From contig NAJO01000001.1 in NCBI GenBank assembly GCA_002077065.1, positions 558,001 to 622,000 of the forward strand: 64,000 bases of DNA. The letters are read 5' to 3'. The DNA comes from Cryoendolithus antarcticus (lineage: Eukaryota > Ascomycota > Dothideomycetes > Cladosporiales > Cladosporiaceae). This document shows positions 36,110 to 46,663 of the stretch, piece after piece. The translations under genes and the position numbers were made by a program. Position 1 is the first letter of the stretch, and each line of letters begins with the position of its first letter. The notes beneath the pieces were generated by a model. It saw only the letters and a list, made by a program, of their open reading frames with translations, was not told the DNA's origin and searched no databases.

Positions 36110-39100
36110 CTAATACCCATTTCCACCCTGCGGTCCCTGAGTCCCCGGCGCCCCGAGCAAAAGCTCAAGCATGTCCTGACCTCCAACTTCCGGCCCATAC
36201 ATCGTCTGAGTGACATAAGTATCGCCCGACATGTTCAGCAGCGGGTCCAGTGGCAATGCAAGCCAATCGCCCATATCATCTCCGTTCCCGTAGCCGCCAA
36301 AGTTGTAGCCGGTGTTGCTGCTAGGCGGCATGAGATTGGCGGAAAGGTTGTTGGTGTTGTTTTGGTTGGAACCTGTGGGCGAGTGGAGCCCGAAGCTAGG
36401 CGGCGGCATAATGGAGAAGTTGTTGTCGCTGTAGTCGTAGGCGTCATTTGAGATGCCGAAAAGCGGATTTGTGGCTGCGTTGGCGGGGCTGGGGCTGTAG
36501 GTCCATTGCTGCTGCTGATGTTGTTGGGGAGCATACGCACCAGCAGAAGCCTGCTGATTCGTAGACATACCATGCCCGTGTCCGTTGCCGTTAGTAGCGA
36601 ATTGACTCGTTGGATGCACCGGCGTGCTGTGCTGGCTCGGCCGTCTCGTGTGACCCGCACTCCGGCCATCGGCGGAGATGCGCACAAGACGCGGCTTGAG
36701 GTTCTGCGTGAGCGTGTCGAGAAGATCAGCGAAGCGACTAGCCACGTGAACATCATCGACAATGCAAGTCCGGATCGCCTCGACCGTGCGATCAACGAGC
36801 TTAAGCGAGTCGGCGACATCGGCTTCACTAGCGCCGAGGGAGAATGACTTTAGCAGCATGATAGCCACGCTGACGATGCGAAAATAGGTGCGGACTGGCG
36901 TGTGCTTGAGATATTGGCCAGGGTAGAGACCATCCACGACCACCTTGAGCAGATGACATGCAGCGTCACGCACCTCGATCATGTACTTACGATCGCCGCC
37001 GAGCCACTTTGCGAGCGTCTGTGGTGTGATTGCAGTATCTGTGCGCATGCCGTTAGTTGTGACAGCAGAGCGGGCAAAATCTGGTGCTTGCCCGACAATC
37101 TGTATCGGATACTCATTTGCACAGCGCTCGGCTACGGCCTGCAGCGCAAGAGCGTTGAGGTAGACACGGCAGTAGTCGTACTCGATCTCGAGGATGTAGC
37201 GCATGTACTTTGAGATGATGGCGCAGCGCTCAAAGTCAGCGTGCCATTGAATGAAAGGCCGCTGTGCCTGCTCCAGCGCATCCTTGTAGTTGCCGTTCTT
37301 GATCAGATCCCGAGTGAACGCCTTGTTAGCGAAGATGCGCTGGTTGCCGTCGCGGAGAGTGGCAGCGAGGCGAAGCCAGAAGTGCATGACAGTCTGCTGC
37401 ACGCTGTCATGCTGGCCCAATGCGCGCTTATACAAGTCGCTGTCTTCGGGCTTGCTATAATTACTGGGCAGCATTGATGTGAGACCGAGCCGACCACTAG
37501 TCAACGTGACGTACACCAATAGTAAGTCCCTAACATTACCACGGCGCTTGTCATACGCAGTGAGACCCTCGGCTGACAGTGGCTGGCCGCTGGTCGAGAC
37601 AGCATGCCTCTGCCACTCGCTTTTGTCAAAGACGCCGATCTCGAAGGCCAGCGACATCGCCATGCCGAGCAGCATCCAGCAGAGGCGATCGCTACGCCAG
37701 CAAGGCTCAAGCCACGAGTCCATGCGCTGACCGCCGATCCCTTTGTTGGCCGGATCCTCCGTGCTGTCGTCGTCAACGGGCAGAAAGACCTCCGGCATCA
37801 TGAGGTCGTCGTCTTGTTCATCGGGCGGGAAATGCATAGCACGTGGGTGCCACTCGGTAATGAGAATGAGTGACTCGACTGTGCCGAGAGTTCTAAGACC
37901 CTTACGAGACAGTGGATTGACGTCTGCCGCGGGCTCCGCACCAGCACCGCAAAAGCCACCGCCTGTGTCAAAGTCAGTACTGTCCTGTAAGTGTGTTGCA
38001 GGGAGCACGTACCCATCTGCTCCTGACCCCATACAACTCGGTTGACCATCCCTTGCAAGTAGGTCCACAGTTTGTGATGAATCTCGTACGGCCTGCTCTT
38101 CGACCCTGGGCCCTCCAGATTCATATGCCGCGACGCAACGAGCAGAATCGTGATAGTAAGCATCGGCTCCTGCGTCAGCAAGCGCACATGACTGTCATAA
38201 GGTCTGAAGTCCGGCAGAGCCACGGGTGTGAGTGGCGAGAGGTACTTATAGAAGTAGTCGATATAGGCCACAGCCTCTTTCGCAGTGAACCATCCAGCAC
38301 GCACGAAGCGGAAGCGCGACCATGCCTTGAGTGCAGAGGCATATGCAACAGGGTCTTGAGGGAGACTATCGACAGTGCCGTCTTTCGAGGTCATGGATCC
38401 GATCCTAGTCTTCCACATGGGGTCGCTCTGGTAAGCACCCATCGGAGCAGACGTCATGCCGCTCGAGCTCATCTTCTCGACAATTGGACTGGTAGCAGGA
38501 GGGAGTGACGAAGGTGAAGGCCCGTTAAAATTCGGCCGAGTGGTGCTGCTCATGCTACGCGGTCTTACGCGCTGCGCAGCCTCGTAGAGCACCTTCAGCG
38601 CGTCATGCCCACTGTGCACCTCCGAAGCTTGCAAGATAGCCGTCGTCTGATCGCTGACCTTGATGTCCTCATCTCCATAAGGCTGCTGCTTGGTATTGCT
38701 GTCTGGCCGCCGTAGCGGCTGAAGCCTGCCGAGCGAGCCTCCGGGCGTTCGAGGCCGCTCTTCGTATTCGATCTCCTCGTCGTCCTCCTCAACAGTCGAT
38801 GCACGCAAGCGCTTACGCCCGGGCTGATCTAGCTCCTCAGGCTCGATGGAGACCGAATCATCCTCTTCAGCGCCCTTCTTCTTGCGCCGAGTTGCGGAGA
38901 AGAAGCACTCCTTTGCCTCGCGCCTGCATCTCAGGCAAGGCGGGTCATGAGGACTATCGACAGAGCCGAGATCGCAGCGCACCTTGCGGCGACGGCATGG
39001 AATGCATGCCTGATATGTGCGCTGGTGGATAGCAGGGTCCTTGGTCTGCGGCTGAGACGGTGGCCTATCCTGAGCTAGAGAAGATGAGCGGCCTTGAGCC

Positions 39101-39177
39101 TGAGGCTGGATGTCGAATGATAGATGGCCGTTGCTGATAGCGCTCCCAGCGCCATAGCTGTTATGTGGTACAGCCAT
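36110..39177 (-). CDS. Zn2Cys6 transcription factor, Aro80-like
   Basis: Exons are 39177-38013 and 37962-36110 (50-nt intron, GTACGT...GACACAG), encoding 1005 residues. The zinc cluster (about 55-95) is of an unusual wide-loop form: CIPCRRRKVRCDLGSVDSP then HDPPCLRCRREAKECFF, i.e. C-x2-C-x6-C-x11-C-x2-C-x6-C. This long third spacing with DPPC is what I associate with Aro80-type activators of aromatic amino acid catabolism, an assignment from memory. A basic stretch (TRRKKKG) follows. The fungal_trans-like domain spans about 300-800 (AVAYIDYFYKYLSPLTPVALP, LLVYVTLTSGRLGL). The tail is Asn/Gln/His-rich (QQHQQQQW). The stop is TAG, followed in frame by ten sense codons and TAA. The gene is intact. 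Confidence 0.75.
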
Positions 39178-39907
39178 TGCGAATTCGTGTGGGCGTTGTT
39201 GACCCGTCGCAAAGCGAGATGTTGCTGACTCGGATCACGGCCGACGAGTATCCAGAGAACGGTAGCCCTTATCGCGAGATCACTGGCGGGCTCTAACGTG
39301 ACGGACCGGGGGCCTCAAAGTAGTGCGGGGTGCGTCGTGGGGTGCTGCTGGCTGGAGATGGACGGCGTGAAGCTCCTCAGCGCGTCGTTTAAGTATTGTT
39401 GTTGGGGATGATGATGTAGCAGTTCTGGCGGGTGTGCGAGAGGTTGGACTTGTTGAACATGATGGCTACTGCATTGTGTGCTTTGCTGGATTGGGGTTGT
39501 TGTTGTGTGGTGTCAAGTTGGTGAGGTAAGAGGACTCGAGATCAAGCAGAATCGCCGAGGTCACGCGCCTTGGCATTAGTCACTGCGCCTCGTGGCAGTG
39601 TCCGGTCACAGCCGAAGCACGAGCAAGATGTATGGCTGGTGAGGCTATGGAAGATGAAGACGATCGCTCGTGGAGACATGCGCGCTGAAGAATTGCAATT
39701 GCTATCATGTGCTGATGCTAGAAGAGCGGAATCCCAGGGTATCAATAACAGGCCTCCATCAATCGATTCCAACAATGACCATGCCAACGCCTCCCTTTCC
39801 TCGTAACCCATGAAGCACTTTTCGTTATTCCAGTCATGTCGATAGCAGCAGTAGCGCGCATTAGAACGCGCGGAGAGTCAAGTCTGTCGCTCGCATTTCG
39901 CCATGCC
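39178..39907. other. Intergenic, 5' region of the Aro80-like gene
   Basis: About 730 bp with G/T-rich runs (short TTG and GTT repeats around 39390-39510). No gene was recognised. Confidence 0.5.
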
Positions 39908-42679
39908 TCAATCCCACAGTCCGTCCCCTCCAGTTTCTGATTCATCCTCCTCCCTTCTGCACCCTTCAAACCACTCGCTTCTCAGCGCGTCCCCAATGGT
40001 CAGCCTGAGGTCAATGTCCAACTCCAAACACCCCCTGACCAACTCAATGACTTCTTCGCCACCCCCTGCAGCAGCCAGTCTCAACGCATTCACGTCCCAG
40101 TCCGAGTGCAAGATGAGTTCGACGGTCTTACTCGGCATGGAATGCCTGAACGGCAGCTCACCAGTGCAGAGAGCGTAGACAATTACCCCATATGCCCAAA
40201 CGTCACCTGCGGTCTCGAAGAGCTTACGGTTCACTGAGAGGCCTTTGGGCGATGCGTACTCGAGGGTGCCGATGACGGACGAACTTGCGCGGTGGTGACT
40301 ACTTTGGTCGACTGCATTGAGTGGCGCAAGGCCTGCAGGATCAGTGCTGCCTTCGTCGATGCTGCCACTATGCAGGAAGTCGGCCAGTCCGAAGTCACAG
40401 AGTCGGAGGTTGCCACCTTCAGTCTCTGCGTTTGGCGAGGTGAGGTCAATCAGGCAATTCTCGAGCTTCACGTCGCGATGACAGACGCGTATGTCTTCGT
40501 GAAGGTAACGTAGAGCGCAGGCTAGCTGATAGGCGTAGCGTTTGGCGAGATGCGGTGGCAGTCCCTTATGTTTGTCATTGGGAGAGGCAGCGAGCCGCGC
40601 TTTCCGCACGAGATCGAAGAGCGTGCCGCCCACATTCAAATCCATTACGCAGAAGGTAGCGAAGTCGGTCTCGTAGACGGCGTGCAGCAGCAGTATATGA
40701 CGGTGCTTGAGATGCCGCCACACTGATACCTCGTGGTCCAGGTCTTGCTGTGCTTTATCACTTACGCTCTCGTCTCCACCGGCCGCTTGCTTGCGAATGA
40801 TCTTCACGGCGCGGACGATGCGATCTCCAGTCTGAGTGTTGAGGGTGTGAACTTCCTTCACAACGCCAAAGCCGCCGTAGTTAATTGTCCGGCCGATGAT
40901 GTACTCGTTCTCGAGGCCAATCGACTGCCCTTCATCGTCAGGCTTGGGCTCTGCTGCAGGCGCCTCAACGTTATTGTCGCGGTTCCAGCTTGATAGAAAA
41001 GCATGTGCAGGACTCATCGAGCTGTGGGTCTGGGAAGCGGAGCGCCGCGATGAACGCCTTGATTGTGAGCCAAATCCCGGGATTCTCGAAGCTCGCGTGG
41101 TACGTATTGATCTTGAGCTGCCGTGACGACTGAGTGCATCACCCGAAAAGTCACCAACAGGAGATGTCAGCGGCGAGGCATTCTGCTCGACATTCTCTTC
41201 AAACAAGTGATCCACAGGTTTGCCTTCCGGGATGGTCTGCGGTGGCACAACCCTACTCGTCAGACTGTCAATAGAGGCAGTCATACTCGAGTCCGACGTT
41301 GGTGAGATAGGAGGGTCTTCCATCCCATCAAGTCGCGGTGACATGCTCGATCTTGATATCTGGGATGCTGCCATGCGGGCTGCCGGGCTGCTTGAGGTCG
41401 AAGACGTTGGACGGTGGTTCCTCGCTTGCGTTACTGTCGCCTCGCTGGCGTTGCGCTCCTGTCGAAATAATGTCAGTAGTCTGCCATAAGAATGCTTGCG
41501 AATAAGTCTGCGCCACGATTTCAACCTACCAGAGAATGTGCCTGACTTGAAGTCGGTGAGTGACTCGCGGTCGGGTGCGTTGGTGCTGTCTGCAATTTCA
41601 TCTGCGGTCGGCTCGAGATCACTGGCCCGCCGCGGGGGTGATCGTCCTCGGTTATTGGGTTTGGGTAGTCCAGCGGCATTGCCGACTCCTTTGGGCGAGG
41701 TCGGTGAGGGAAGTAGAGGGATTCTGTCGCCGTCGTCGGTGACTGCGTGGTCGCCAAAGGAGATGCTCTTTCCACGCTTTCGGAGGCTTGCCTGGAGAGC
41801 TTCGATCTCGGCGGATCGTTGCTCGGTCCTGCTGGTTGAGAAGGCACGCCAGGAAACGCCGCCACCATCTTGAGGCTTCGGCTTGTCAACTCGCTTCACC
41901 TGAAGGTGCTTCTTTGTAGTCGAGGTCTTGAAAAGCGGTCCCAGAGCGTCGATTCCCCAATCGTCGTCGTCCTCCTCCTCGGGCTTGTAGGTCCCGTCAG
42001 TGCTGTTGTTGCGAGATGTGACGGCCTCTTCGTCGCTGTCACTGTCCTGCAAATACTTCGTTCCTGCGAATGGTGATGCTACAGTATTCTTTGGTGGCGG
42101 TCCTCCCTTCACTATGGAGCCTTCTCTCTCACCACGCGGCGTCGAAGAGCGCCTATCTCTACCCAGTTCAGAGTCTGGCGAATTGCCGCCTCGAGGTGCA
42201 GGGCTTGGCCGACGATCGCGCCGGGCCGGCGGTGGTGCAAGTGCCTCCTCGTCCTCGCTGTCGTCCAGATATGCAAGAATGCCTCCCGCCTGAGCTCGAG
42301 CACCACGTGCGGTCCTACCGTTCGACAAAGCTTTGTCAATAGAGGACCGATGAACAGCCGAGTCTGGCAGCGGCAAGCGCGGCACTGCAGGACTTGGCCC
42401 GCGATCTGTACTGGGCTTCTTGGGCTTCGCGTCTAAGAACTCATGCTCGCTGTCGCGGATGCTGGATGCACGAACAGGCTTGACAGTGGTGCTTATGGAT
42501 TGTTCCTTCTCCTGCTGCGCGGTCGCATTCGCAGTTTGCGAAGCGGCCTGGGTCTGGCTCTTGTTCCTTCTGCGCTCGTCCACCTCATCCTCAAATCCCG
42601 TGGCGAAGGGATCGCGTTTCTTGCGTGCCGTGTTGACACGCAGAGAGCGGAGTTGACGGTGAATGTCGTTTGCAGCCAT
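39908..42679 (-). CDS. Serine/threonine protein kinase with long disordered N-terminus
   Basis: The gene encodes 923 residues if unspliced, with a TGA stop. The start is ATG at 42679 (MAANDIHRQLRSLRVN). Residues 1-590 are low-complexity, with acidic clusters and many Ser-Pro sites. The kinase domain is at about 593-915: glycine loop GRTINYGGFGVVKE, Lys in VRAVKIIRK, HRDVKLENCL catalytic loop, LCDFGLADFL, then GTLEYASPKGL, where the usual APE is replaced by ASPKG. The last lobe reads WAYGVIVYALCTGELPF. The family looks CAMK/Kin-like, but I cannot name an ortholog. Within the disordered part, 41529-41434 has a good donor (GTAGGT), a CTACTGAC branch and AG, is 96 nt long and free of stops, so it is probably an intron or an optional segment. 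Confidence 0.8.
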   Translation of the reverse strand: MAANDIHRQLRSLRVNTARKKRDPFATGFEDEVDERRRNKSQTQAASQTANATAQQEKEQSISTTVKPVRASSIRDSEHEFLDAKPKKPSTDRGPSPAVPRLPLPDSAVHRSSIDKALSNGRTARGARAQAGGILAYLDDSEDEEALAPPPARRDRRPSPAPRGGNSPDSELGRDRRSSTPRGEREGSIVKGGPPPKNTVASPFAGTKYLQDSDSDEEAVTSRNNSTDGTYKPEEEDDDDWGIDALGPLFKTSTTKKHLQVKRVDKPKPQDGGGVSWRAFSTSRTEQRSAEIEALQASLRKRGKSISFGDHAVTDDGDRIPLLPSPTSPKGVGNAAGLPKPNNRGRSPPRRASDLEPTADEIADSTNAPDRESLTDFKSGTFSGRLKSWRRLIRKHSYGRLLTLFRQERNASEATVTQARNHRPTSSTSSSPAARMAASQISRSSMSPRLDGMEDPPISPTSDSSMTASIDSLTSRVVPPQTIPEGKPVDHLFEENVEQNASPLTSPVGDFSGDALSRHGSSRSIRTTRASRIPGFGSQSRRSSRRSASQTHSSMSPAHAFLSSWNRDNNVEAPAAEPKPDDEGQSIGLENEYIIGRTINYGGFGVVKEVHTLNTQTGDRIVRAVKIIRKQAAGGDESVSDKAQQDLDHEVSVWRHLKHRHILLLHAVYETDFATFCVMDLNVGGTLFDLVRKARLAASPNDKHKGLPPHLAKRYAYQLACALRYLHEDIRVCHRDVKLENCLIDLTSPNAETEGGNLRLCDFGLADFLHSGSIDEGSTDPAGLAPLNAVDQSSHHRASSSVIGTLEYASPKGLSVNRKLFETAGDVWAYGVIVYALCTGELPFRHSMPSKTVELILHSDWDVNALRLAAAGGGEEVIELVRGCLELDIDLRLTIGDALRSEWFEGCRREEDESETGGDGLWD

Positions 42680-44621
42680 GTAGTGCAAGGCCCTTTGCTA
42701 TGCGCGGGCTTGTCGCTCGGCGGAAAGCTAGCGCGTGTGCGGGACGTGGGGTCGATAAGAATTGTGTGCTTGACTCGCTGATGGGATGGTGCGCTGCGAT
42801 ATTGTGCGAGCTAGACAGGGCAAGCGCGGCGGGCGTGTTGTTATTGACACTGCTGTGGGAAGGTGATGGGCTTGCAAATGGCAGGAGCAGTCATGGTGAA
42901 AGATGATGGTCTCGACAGGCCTGGAAAGAGTACAGCGGCTGCAGAGAGCTCTAGAGCTACCACCGCCAAGGACACAGCCTCATTGGCTTGGTATGGAGAT
43001 CGCGGTGTGTGGTTGACGTGTGAACGGAGTATGGAGCCAGATGCGCTACCAAAAGCTATCGATGCTCCCCTCTGCTCACTGGCCCGGAGGAGCACTCCAG
43101 ATGATGCGGGGCAGGCTGCTGCAGGCTCTCACGCAATGCACCTTGTGCGTCACATCAAGGCGGCAGCACACTGTGCGGCGGTCTAGCTTCGGAGCCACTC
43201 TGACTGTGCGGCGGTACTGGCTGGGAGGATGTATGGTTTCGGGACCGCCATCACGGACTTGACATGTGAAGCCGAGTCCATGTAATAATATGCGAGAAGG
43301 TCCATCACGCGGAGTTCACAGAGTTCGCGATGCTCTGCTTCCGTTCGACAAAGTCATCACATAGTCTAGCACACTTTCTCTCGATAGACCGTCCAACAGC
43401 TGCAATGCTTCGCTTGCTTGGCTCTCATGAACGATGTTCACCATGCTATGGACCTATACGTATGTCTCTCAACGACAGCGCCGGCCATACAACGCCTGCA
43501 CCGTCCACCGACTCCGATGATCAGCTATTCCGTCAACGCCGCCAAGGCAGTAGACTGCATCGCCAAGCACGAGGCCATCTGCGTGCTGATGATGAGCAAT
43601 GAGTGATTGATGCGGCATTTATCAAAGCATCGGATCATATGTGATCAAGTTATTCGATGGAGGATCAGCTGATTCATGACGAAGCAAATCTACCTCAGCG
43701 CTATCTCGGTAGCTTCAATATTGCGGTCCTGTACATACTGCGTAGTGGACCTGCGGATACTCCTCCAACAATACCTTCTGGATCACATAGTGTTCCTATA
43801 GGAGATGCAAGAAAAGTCTTCCCCGACACCTTTCCTCACAGCGTCCACTCGATTCGACACTCATGAGTTCGTGTAGCGACTTGGGCTGGCAAGTCCGAGC
43901 AGACGCACATTATTGATAGAAGCAAGACTTGTTCATACCATGGACTAGGGCCCATTGTGCCGCTCTGCAATAGCGGCAATGGGCAATGTAAATACATGAG
44001 AGCATCTTCCTGCATCACCTAATCTCACGCCAACTCAGCCCGTTTGATCGCGAAGTAAATAGGGCGACACAGTGCAGGTCGGATTCTGCGTTCACCATAA
44101 AGTTGGAATTCGATTGTGAAATGCCTTGAAAGTATATGCCGCGCGATCGAAGTCCCAGTGTTCGAGGCTACAATCTCGCAACCATCGACTGATCCTCGGG
44201 GACGCATCGTCGCTTCGCACGCCATGCGGTACATCAGAGAAAGCATTGCGGTTGGATGATGCTTCGAGAGTATTATTTGGCAACCGCGACCCCAGACCCT
44301 AACCCTGACTGGCAGGTTTGCCGCTAAGCGAGATTCACTGGAAGACTGCAGCTTCAATGAGCTTCAAGACGTCTCAAGTTGGCACATCAGGCTACGACAC
44401 TCACCAGCATCTACTGGCTCAGTACATTTGTACTTGTGTAGTCGGAGCAGCATCCGCGAACACACAACGACGCGCCCAAAGGCCACATGCATCTAATCAC
44501 CAAGCGGTAGCGCCTACCCTGAGCTTGAAGCTCATACACAACACCACACGCTCCGCAATTCAAGCCACGGCACATACTTGAGTGTCTACAACACTGCAAC
44601 GCCCATGCGAGCCGGGTGGCG
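42680..44621. other. Intergenic, divergent promoters of the kinase and VAC8
   Basis: About 1.9 kb. Open frames such as 42863-43186 (+) show no domain. A long imperfect hairpin lies at 43950-43984. No tRNA was recognised. Confidence 0.5.
43950..43984. repeat. Long inverted repeat, 13/15-nt arms, 7-nt loop
   Basis: GCCCATTGTGCCGCT pairs with AGCGGCAATGGGC, leaving a 2-nt bulge, around the loop CTGCAAT. This is the strongest fold seen by eye in this intergenic region; it could be a structured RNA element or a protein binding site. Confidence 0.6.
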
Positions 44622-46663
44622 ATGAGTAATTTCTGTGGAAGGCTGTTCGGGTGCTGCGGAAGTGAGTGCATTCATTGCAATCAGTGCACTCACACAGCTT
44701 CAAGCTAACATAATACCTCTCCACTAGGCCGCTCAAAAGTCGACTACGACAATGTCCTCGCCGACTCGGAGCGCGAAGCAGTCGCGGACCTGCTCAACTA
44801 CCTCGAGAATGTAATTCACTCCAATCATGAGACTACATGCGCACAGACAGAGGAGCTCGGGCTGCGCAAGGCAGCTATATATGTTGAGACACGCGCTGAT
44901 ACCCGTGGTGCTTTACAGAGAGCAGAGACCGACTTCTTCTCGGGCGAGCCACTGAATGCACTCAGCACGCTGGTGTACAGTAACAACATCGACCTGCAGC
45001 GCAGCGCGAGCTTGACGTTTGCCGAGATCACCGAGCGAGGTATGTTGATTCATATGATTGTTGGAGGAAAGAGGCCGGATGCTCATACAACACCTGCAGA
45101 TGTCCGACCCGTCGACCGCGCAACTCTCGAACCAATTCTCTTCTTGCTAGAGAGTCCAGACATTGAGGTCCAGCGGGCTGCCTCAGCTGCATTGGGCAAC
45201 CTTGCTGTAGATGGTCAGTCAATTGCTCTCGCCGCTCCAAAACCCAGCTGACATCAGGCCAGCCCAGAACAAAGTCCTTATCGTCTCCCTTGGTGGTCTC
45301 ACCCCGCTGATTCGGCAAATGAACTCATCAAATGTGGAGGTCCAGTGTAATGCAGTGGGTTGTATCACAAACTTGGCAACACATGAGGAGAACAAGGCGC
45401 GTATAGCTGTATCAGGCGCACTGGCGCCGCTCACAAGATTGGCAAAGAGCAAGGACATGCGAGTACAACGGAACGCTACTGGCGCTCTGCTCAACATGAC
45501 CCACTCGGACGACAATCGGCAGCAGCTTGTCTCCGCGGGCGCCATACCAGTACTGGTCAGCTTGCTCGGCAGTCAGGACACGGATGTGCAATACTATTGC
45601 ACCACTGCTTTGAGTAATATCGCAGTGGATTCGGCGAATCGGAAACGGCTGGCGCAGACGGAGACCAAACTGGTACAGAGTCTCGTTGCTCTGATGCGAG
45701 GCCAGGCGCCGAAAGTGCAATGTCAAGCAGCGCTTGCATTGCGGAACTTGGCAAGCGACGAAAAGTACCAGCTCGACATCGTGCGGGCGGACGGTCTTAA
45801 GCCATTACTACAGCTTTTGCAGTCTAGCTACCTGCCACTGATACTATCAGCGGTCGCATGCATACGAAACATCAGCATACACCCTATGAACGAGTCGCCG
45901 ATAATCGACGCGGGCTTCCTTCGACCACTCGTGGAGCTACTGGGCTCGACGGAGAATGAGGAGATCCAGTGCCATGCCATCTCGACTTTGCGGAACCTGG
46001 CCGCTTCGTCGGATAAGAACAAGCAGCTTGTGCTGGACGCAGGGGCGGTGCAGAAGTGCAAGGAGTTGGTACTTAGCGTACCGTTGACGGTGCAGAGCGA
46101 GATGACTGCTGCGATTGCCGTGCTTGCTTTGTCGGACGAGCTGAAGTCGACACTGCTTGATCTTGGCGTGTTCGATGTGCTGATCCCGCTGACGGAGAGT
46201 GAGAGCATTGAGGTACAGGGCAACAGCGCTGCGGCGTTGGGAAACCTGAGCAGCAAAGGTGTGTTGAAGGATATTGACTTCATGTGAGAGCACCTACTTA
46301 CCACGCACAGTCGGCGACTACACACTCTTCCTCTCCTCATGGGACAAGCCCTCAGGCGGCATTCATGGCTACCTCGCCCGCTTCCTCGCCTCAGGCGACG
46401 CCACATTCCAGCACATCGCGATCTGGACTCTCCTCCAGCTCCTCGAAAGCGGCGACCCGAAATTACTAGATATCATTAACAACAGCCAAGACGTAATGCA
46501 GATGGTACGCGAGATCTCCGAGAAGAGCGTCGACTCCGGCGATGACGGAGAGGTGGAAGGTAGTGATGCTGGCGAGGGCGAGGTCGTGCAGCTCGCTATC
46601 AGGTGTCTCGAGATCGCTGGGGAGGCAGATGGGAAGGGGAGTGAAGGTGGGAGCCTGAAATGA
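44622..46663 (+). CDS. VAC8: Vac8, vacuolar armadillo repeat protein
   Basis: Vac8 tethers vacuole inheritance, nucleus-vacuole junction and autophagy factors at the vacuole membrane. Exons are 44622-44661, 44728-44810, 44919-45039, 45100-45213, 45263-46258 and 46311-46663, encoding 568 residues with a TGA stop. The sequence follows the family throughout: [20 protein letters not shown], then [38 protein letters not shown], and [12 protein letters not shown] across the last junction. Some twelve armadillo repeats fill residues 60-530, with an acidic C-terminus. The N-terminus, [16 protein letters not shown], keeps Cys residues for palmitoylation but has Ser, not Gly, at position 2, so it lacks the classical myristoylation site. 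Intron 2 (44811-44918, 108 nt) is in frame and stop-free, so retention would insert 36 residues. Confidence 0.93.

Noticed and set aside
42863..43186. 107-codon plus-strand frame upstream of the kinase
   Set aside because: No recognisable domain; an equally long frame lies on the other strand.
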